Positions 4,891 to 7,697 of a stretch of 7,697 bases of DNA are shown here, piece by piece. The DNA lies in the NCBI GenBank assembly GCA_905201305.1, contig CAJKNS010000108.1:1-7697 (forward strand). Reading direction: 5' to 3'. The translations under genes and the position numbers were made by a program. The notes beneath the pieces are model-generated. The model was not told the origin of the DNA, did not search any database, and saw nothing but the letters and a program-made list of their open reading frames with translations. The number at the start of each line of letters is the position of its first letter. Within the stretch, counting starts at the first letter, position 1. The stretch comes from an uncultured Eubacteriales bacterium. GTDB taxonomy: Bacteria > Bacillota > Clostridia > Oscillospirales > Oscillospiraceae.

Positions 4891-6021
4891 ATGAAATTGT
4901 TCAAGAAACTCGCAGCAGCGCTGCTGGCGCTGACCATGGTAGCTTCTATGGCTGCCTGTGGTTCCTCCGGCGGTTCCTGCGGAAAACCGCGGCATAACGA
5001 GCATACAAAAAGTATCCCACGGCACAGCCGTGGGATACTTTCTGCGCTCTATGGGATGTGTGCCTTACGCCTGCGCGGCCTTTTCCGCCATCATGCCCCG
5101 TATCACCTCGTCGATGCGGCGGGTGATGTGGATGTCAACGCCGCGCTGAGCGGAAAGACCATCGGCTATGTTACCATCAACTCCGCCTCCCCCTGGTCCG
5201 GCTGCATTGACAGCGCACTGGGTCAACTGGTGCAGGATGCAGGCGCCACCTATCGGAATCTCGATGCGCAGACCGACACCGCAAAGGTTGCCGAGTATTG
5301 CCAGCAGATGATCGACGCCAGCGTTGATGCGCTGATTATATTCGGCGGCGATCCCGCAGCCAATGCTGATATTGCCAAGACCGCTGACGAAGCCGGTATC
5401 CCCGTCTTTATGGCTGCTCTGGACGTTGCCGAGTCCGGTCGCCAGTATGTAAAGGCATGCGTAGGCCCCGATCAGGAGCAGATGTGCTACGAAATCGGTC
5501 AGTACGTTATCGAGCAGAACGGCGCAGACGCAGGCTGCAAGGTGGTTCAGATCTCCGGCGTTCCCTTCCTGGACGACTATATCCAGAGAGAAGCAGGCTT
5601 TGCCCGCGCCATGAAGGACACCAACTATGAGCTCATGGAGCCTGACTATGCTTACTCCAGCCGTTCCGATGCCAAGACCTTTATGGAGAACCACATCCAG
5701 GCTGAGGGCGACTCCATCAACATCGTCATGGGCTATGATGACGACCTGACCATGGGCGCAGTTGCCGCCATCGAAGAGGCTGGTCTCACCGGCAAGATCA
5801 AGGTTTATTCCCTCACCGGTCAGAACGACGCCATCCAGGCTGTTGCCGACGGTAAGCTGGAGCTCACCGTTATGAACCGCGCCGATGCCATTGCCAAGGA
5901 GCTCACCGTTGCCATGGCTGAGGTCTTCACCAACGGCACCACCGAGTACTATCATTACACCGATCTCACCTATATCACCAAGGACAATGTAAACGATTAC
6001 ATCGGCAAGGGCGAATTCTAA
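4891..6021 (+). CDS. Lipoprotein substrate-binding protein of the CUT2-type importer, with an unusual N-terminal insert
   Basis: This encodes 376 residues. Residues 1-22 form a lipoprotein signal peptide (KLFKK, hydrophobic core, then MAAC), with Cys23 as the lipid anchor. The periplasmic-binding-protein-like domain (Peripla_BP_4, as in RbsB/MglB) starts at SGKTIGYVTINSASPWSGCI (87-106). It continues through VDALIIFGGDPAANADIAKT, GIPVFMAALDV and INIVMGYDDDLTMGAVAAIE to the C-terminus at about residue 375, so both lobes appear complete. Position at the 3' end of the ATPase-permease-permease operon fits its role as solute receptor. ATG 4891 follows AAAGGA by 9 bases. The odd part is about residues 31-78: instead of the usual Ser/Thr/Asp-rich linker there is a basic His/Arg-rich stretch, described separately. 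Because the insert keeps frame and follows the lipid anchor, the protein may still be secreted and bind its ligand. The ligand is unknown. Confidence 0.88.
   Translation: MKLFKKLAAALLALTMVASMAACGSSGGSCGKPRHNEHTKSIPRHSRGILSALYGMCALRLRGLFRHHAPYHLVDAAGDVDVNAALSGKTIGYVTINSASPWSGCIDSALGQLVQDAGATYRNLDAQTDTAKVAEYCQQMIDASVDALIIFGGDPAANADIAKTADEAGIPVFMAALDVAESGRQYVKACVGPDQEQMCYEIGQYVIEQNGADAGCKVVQISGVPFLDDYIQREAGFARAMKDTNYELMEPDYAYSSRSDAKTFMENHIQAEGDSINIVMGYDDDLTMGAVAAIEEAGLTGKIKVYSLTGQNDAIQAVADGKLELTVMNRADAIAKELTVAMAEVFTNGTTEYYHYTDLTYITKDNVNDYIGKGEF
4979..5128. mobile_element. Probable inserted foreign segment inside the lipoprotein gene (approximate ends)
   Basis: Between the linker GSSGGS and the native-looking VNAALSGKTIGY, the reading frame encodes a stretch rich in His and Arg, for example RHNEHTKSIPRHSRG (residues 34-48). 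This is unlike the acidic remainder of the protein. Its codons include CGG, CCA, GGG, ATA and TTA, which are rare elsewhere in this gene. The segment contains a perfect 15-bp hairpin with a U-tail on the minus strand. Upstream of that hairpin on the same strand lies what looks like the end of a reading frame. I infer an insertion of a short palindromic or gene-end element that left the frame open. The exact borders are uncertain: the left is about 4979-4990 and the right anywhere from 5125 to 5149. No transposase or clear terminal repeats are present. A chimeric assembly is an alternative. Confidence 0.4.
5007..5041 (-). terminator. Perfect 15-bp hairpin oriented as a minus-strand terminator
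   Basis: AAAGTATCCCACGGC (5009-5023) pairs exactly with GCCGTGGGATACTTT (5027-5041) around a 3-base loop. On the minus strand the stem runs into TTTTTG, a terminator-like U-tract. On the plus strand only TTTC follows, so termination of the lipoprotein mRNA should be weak. No minus-strand gene in this window needs a terminator here, so it appears to have been brought in. In the lipoprotein mRNA it lies within codons 40-51 and would form a strong structure. Confidence 0.6.
5065..5140 (-). pseudogene. Possible 3' remnant of an unrelated gene, antisense in the lipoprotein gene
   Basis: Read on the minus strand, the sequence ends GVDIHITRRIDEVIRGMMAE plus KAAQA and a TAA stop (5065-5067). The terminator-like hairpin starts 23 bases later. 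The peptide is amphipathic and helix-like, as expected of a real protein C-terminus. A stop codon followed closely by a U-tailed hairpin is the normal layout of a gene end. I do not recognise the family. Everything further upstream on this strand (toward 6099) stays open only as a shadow of the lipoprotein gene. The call is tentative. Confidence 0.27.
5988..6001. promoter_or_regulatory. cre-like palindrome (CcpA-type operator match)
   Basis: TGTAAACGATTACA agrees at every defined position with the catabolite-responsive element consensus TGWNANCGNTNWCA. It lies inside the last codons of the lipoprotein gene (DNVNDYI), about 130 bases upstream of the next promoter's -35. The location is unusual for an operator and the peptide is a normal family C-terminus, so coincidence is quite possible. 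Confidence 0.25.
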
Positions 6022-6035
6022 TCCGTTCCAAGCTG

Positions 6036-6068
6036 CGGGCACCTCGTTTTGAGGTGCCCGTTTTTTTT
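6036..6068 (+). terminator. Rho-independent terminator of the CUT2-type importer operon
   Basis: CGGGCACCTC (6036-6045) pairs with GAGGTGCCCG (6051-6060) around GTTTT and is followed by eight T residues (6061-6068). It begins 15 bases after the stop of the lipoprotein gene. A T-rich stretch continues to about 6113. Confidence 0.95.
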
Positions 6069-6127
6069 GCGCATTTTTGCAGATTTTTCTCCATTTCATT
6101 TTTTTCTTTTTAACTTTAACGAAGTGC

Positions 6128-6156
6128 TTGACAATTGCAATGTTTGGACATAGAAT
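6128..6156 (+). promoter_or_regulatory. Strong sigma-A type promoter of the amino-acid importer operon
   Basis: The -35 is the perfect TTGACA (6128-6133), the spacer is 17 bases, and the -10 is TAGAAT (6151-6156). Transcription would start near 6163, giving a leader of about 67 bases. The T-rich DNA at 6068-6115 directly upstream could act as an UP-like element. Confidence 0.9.
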
Positions 6157-6168
6157 AACAGTTAGCTA

Positions 6169-6198
6169 GCGAACGGGCTGTGAGTCCAGTCGGTTCGC
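6169..6198 (+). other. Leader hairpin of the amino-acid-binding protein mRNA
   Basis: GCGAAC (6169-6174) pairs with GTTCGC (6193-6198). Inside it, GGGCT (6175-6179) can pair with AGTCC (6183-6187), including one G-U pair, around a 3-base loop. It sits at the very 5' end of the predicted transcript, about 30 bases before the start codon. The leader is too short for a T-box or other known large riboswitch. A role in mRNA stabilisation is the simplest reading. Confidence 0.45.
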
Positions 6199-6218
6199 CA
6201 TATTGAAACGAAAGAAAA

Positions 6219-6223
6219 GAGGA
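6219..6223 (+). promoter_or_regulatory. Ribosome binding site GAGGA for the amino-acid-binding protein
   Basis: GAGGA ends 6 bases before ATG 6230. This favours that ATG over the in-frame TTG at 6203, which would place the ribosome binding site inside the coding region and add a Lys/Arg-rich extension before the signal peptide. Confidence 0.85.
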
Positions 6224-6229
6224 ACTACT

Positions 6230-7273
6230 ATGAAGACTACATTCTGGAAGCGTCTTGCAGCCGCTGCCCTGTCTGTCATGATGCTCACTTCCCTGACCGC
6301 CTGCGGCGGCGATAGCGCCAGCCAGGCATCCGCTTCTTCCGCAGCCGCCACCGAGGCGCCCAAGGTCGAAGCAAGCACTGCTGCCGCTCCTGCTCCTGAG
6401 CAGGCATCCGTTGCAGAGGCTCCCGATTCCACTGCCGATGCACCCGCAGCAACTGCGGATCTGAAGGAAAAGTGGGCATCCCTGAAGGGTAAGACCCTGA
6501 AGGTCGCCACCAGCGGTCAGCAGGCTGGCTGGAGCCAGGACGACGGCAACGGCGGCGTAGAAGGTATGGACATTGACGTGATGGAGTACATCTGCGACTA
6601 CTATGGCATCAACCTGGAATGGATCGTTGCCGATCCCACCGGCATCTGGGGCATGCTCCAGAGCGGCGAGGCCGACACCATTGCCTGCGTTACCACCGTC
6701 AACGAGGACCGTCTGGGCGCGTACTGGTTCACCAACACCTACGCTTGGGAGTCCTACTGCATCGTTTCCCGCACAGAGGACGGCGTGCCTGAGGCTGGCA
6801 ATCTGGACTTCTGGGACGGCAAGACCATCTGCACCCCTGCCGGCTCCAACCCTGCTCTGATTCTGGAGGATATCATCGCCCAGGAGGCAGAAAAGGGCGT
6901 AGTCATCAACGCTGTCTATCCCGACTCCTCCGCAGTTCTGATTCAGAACGTGGTAAACAAGGAGACCGACGGTGCTCTTATGTGCACCTCCACCTGCGCT
7001 TACAAGGTCCGCGACCTGGGCTACTCCGACACCCTGACCATTCAGGACATTCAGTGGAAGAACATGCCCATCGTCTATGCCTTCAACCGCGTAGAGGAGA
7101 ACAAGGACACCATTCTCGCCATCAACGATCTGCTGGATCAGATGCATCAGGATGGCACCCTGTCCGAGCTGTCCAACAAGTGGTTTGAGATGGATATTAC
7201 GAACGTGCCCGACGGCGAGGTCAACTATGTGACCACCACCGGCGACAACGCTTGGCAGAGCAACGAGGGCTAA
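6230..7273 (+). CDS. Lipoprotein amino-acid ABC transporter substrate-binding protein (SBP family 3)
   Basis: This 347-residue extracellular lipoprotein should capture a polar amino acid or related solute. Residues 1-24 are the signal peptide, with lipobox LTAC and anchor Cys25. Residues 26-80 form a long Ala/Ser/Pro/Glu linker reaching through the cell wall. The SBP_bac_3 domain runs from GKTLKVATSG (87-96) to KWFEMDI (317-323). Family landmarks are VEGMDIDVMEYICDYYGINL (110-129), MLQSGEADTI (142-151), TTVNEDRLGAYWFTNTYAW (155-173) and CTPAGSNPA (201-209). In this family the Arg of the NEDR segment (Arg161) usually binds the ligand alpha-carboxylate. It has its own strong promoter, and ATG 6230 is supported by GAGGA 6 bases upstream. 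It is followed by a hairpin and a HisM/GlnP-type permease, confirming the importer type. The exact amino acid cannot be read from the sequence. Confidence 0.94.
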   Translation: MKTTFWKRLAAAALSVMMLTSLTACGGDSASQASASSAAATEAPKVEASTAAAPAPEQASVAEAPDSTADAPAATADLKEKWASLKGKTLKVATSGQQAGWSQDDGNGGVEGMDIDVMEYICDYYGINLEWIVADPTGIWGMLQSGEADTIACVTTVNEDRLGAYWFTNTYAWESYCIVSRTEDGVPEAGNLDFWDGKTICTPAGSNPALILEDIIAQEAEKGVVINAVYPDSSAVLIQNVVNKETDGALMCTSTCAYKVRDLGYSDTLTIQDIQWKNMPIVYAFNRVEENKDTILAINDLLDQMHQDGTLSELSNKWFEMDITNVPDGEVNYVTTTGDNAWQSNEG

Positions 7274-7296
7274 GCACCCTAACTCATGAACCCCTG

Positions 7297-7325
7297 AAAA
7301 ACCGGAGGCACTCCCTCCGGTTTTT
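7297..7325 (+). terminator. Terminator-like hairpin between binding protein and permease
   Basis: AAAAACCGGAGG (7297-7308) pairs exactly with CCTCCGGTTTTT (7314-7325) around CACTC. It starts 23 bases after the binding-protein stop and is symmetric enough to work on either strand. Since the permease gene follows 45 bases later with no obvious new promoter, partial termination or 3'-end protection is likely, giving more binding protein than permease. Confidence 0.82.
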
Positions 7326-7370
7326 CTGAAATATGCGTTTTACGTATGAGAAATCAACGGAGGTGTCCCC

Positions 7371-7697
7371 GTGTATCGTTTTGCACCTGAATATTTTTTC
7401 GAGGCTTTTGCGCCCATCTTAGGCTGTCTCAAAATGACCGCCGTGATCACCCTGTGTTCCTTTGCCCTTGCCTTTGTGCTGGCAATCATTCTGGCACTGC
7501 TTGCCATGATGAAAAACCGGGTGGTACAGGTTGTTTTGAAATTCTGGCTGAGTCTGTTCCGGGGTACCCCGCTGATTGCCCAGCTGTTTCTGTTCGTCTA
7601 CGGTGTGTTTCCTCTGCTGCCGGGCGGCTCCAGCATGAGTCTGGAAGCCAAGGCGGTTCTGTGCCTGGCGCTCAGCTACTCCGCCTTTATGGCAGGG
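7371..7697 (+). CDS. Amino-acid ABC transporter permease (HisM/GlnP type), 5' part only
   Basis: This has 109 residues up to the right edge, with no stop seen. The start is GTG 7371 with GGAGG (7359-7363) 7 bases upstream; no ATG fits better. After a short amphipathic N-terminus (YRFAPEYFFEAFAPILGCLK) comes helix 1, about residues 22-47. The family hallmark FRGTPLIAQLFLFVYG (63-78) follows, matching the FRGTPLLVQLFxxYYG motif of the His/Glu/Arg/Cys permease family. LCLALSYSAFMAG (97-109) corresponds to the start of the following helix. These proteins form the membrane channel of polar amino-acid importers, often as homodimers. It pairs with the SBP family 3 lipoprotein just upstream. The partner ATPase should lie beyond 7697. 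Confidence 0.94.
   Translation, partial: MYRFAPEYFFEAFAPILGCLKMTAVITLCSFALAFVLAIILALLAMMKNRVVQVVLKFWLSLFRGTPLIAQLFLFVYGVFPLLPGGSSMSLEAKAVLCLALSYSAFMAG

Noticed and set aside
4991..5067. Hairpin region as an integron attC site or cassette
   Set aside because: No RYYYAAC/GTTRRRY core pair fits; CGTTATGC on the minus strand breaks the consensus, and no integrase is present.
5140..6099. Minus-strand open frame as one 344-residue protein
   Set aside because: Most of it is a codon shadow of the lipoprotein gene. Only its last 25 or so residues, inside the odd segment, look like a possible real gene remnant, reported separately.
6203..6229. TTG 6203 as start of the amino-acid-binding protein
   Set aside because: It would place the GAGGA site within the gene and add a basic extension before a complete signal peptide that begins at ATG 6230.
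6157..6229. T-box or amino-acid riboswitch upstream of the amino-acid importer
   Set aside because: The leader is only about 67 bases, lacks a T-box core, and has no terminator/antiterminator pair.
6116..7147. Minus-strand open frame opposite the amino-acid-binding protein
   Set aside because: It mirrors the codons of a clear SBP family 3 gene, and its translation is a Gly/Val/Leu-rich shadow. It also runs across the promoter and leader of the real gene.

Overview
This window reads as chromosomal DNA from a moderately GC-rich Firmicute, most likely a gut Clostridia (Oscillospiraceae or Ruminococcaceae type). The evidence is the Gram-positive-style lipoprotein signal peptides, strong GGAGG-type ribosome binding sites, TTG and GTG starts, and U-tailed hairpin terminators. 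All genes I accept lie on the + strand. The species assignment is inference from style, not from a marker gene.

Region by region: (1) 1-987 holds two adjacent genes for small NTF2/SnoaL-like proteins of the same family. The first is cut by the window edge and carries a collagen-like Gly-Gly-Pro repeat in a loop. The unit ends with a strong terminator at 1040-1080. (2) From 1192 to 6068 there is a complete ABC importer operon of the ribose/galactose (CUT2, RbsABC/MglABC) type: a consensus promoter, a two-domain ATPase with a TTG start, two different permeases whose reading frames overlap their upstream neighbours, a structured gap, a lipoprotein substrate-binding protein, and a terminator. (3) From 6128 onward a second importer operon begins, with its own near-perfect promoter. 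It encodes a lipoprotein amino-acid-binding protein (SBP family 3), then a terminator-like hairpin, then the start of a His/Glu/Arg-type amino-acid permease cut by the right edge.

How they work together: in each transporter the lipid-anchored binding protein would capture the solute outside the membrane and pass it to the permease(s). The dual ATPase powers the first system; the ATPase of the second is presumably beyond the right edge. The substrates cannot be read from the sequence. The NTF2-like pair has its own terminator and is not clearly co-transcribed with either transporter, so a functional link is only suggested by position.

The most unusual signal is inside the sugar-type binding protein. 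Between its lipobox/linker and its first domain strand lies a stretch of roughly 45-55 codons that is basic, His/Arg-rich and uses codons uncommon in the rest of the gene. It contains a perfect 15-bp hairpin. Read on the opposite strand it looks like the last ~25 codons of a gene, a stop codon and a U-tailed terminator. It keeps the lipoprotein reading frame open. It looks like an in-frame insertion of a foreign or palindromic element, though an assembly chimera cannot be excluded from sequence alone. Everything else in the window belongs to well-known families.
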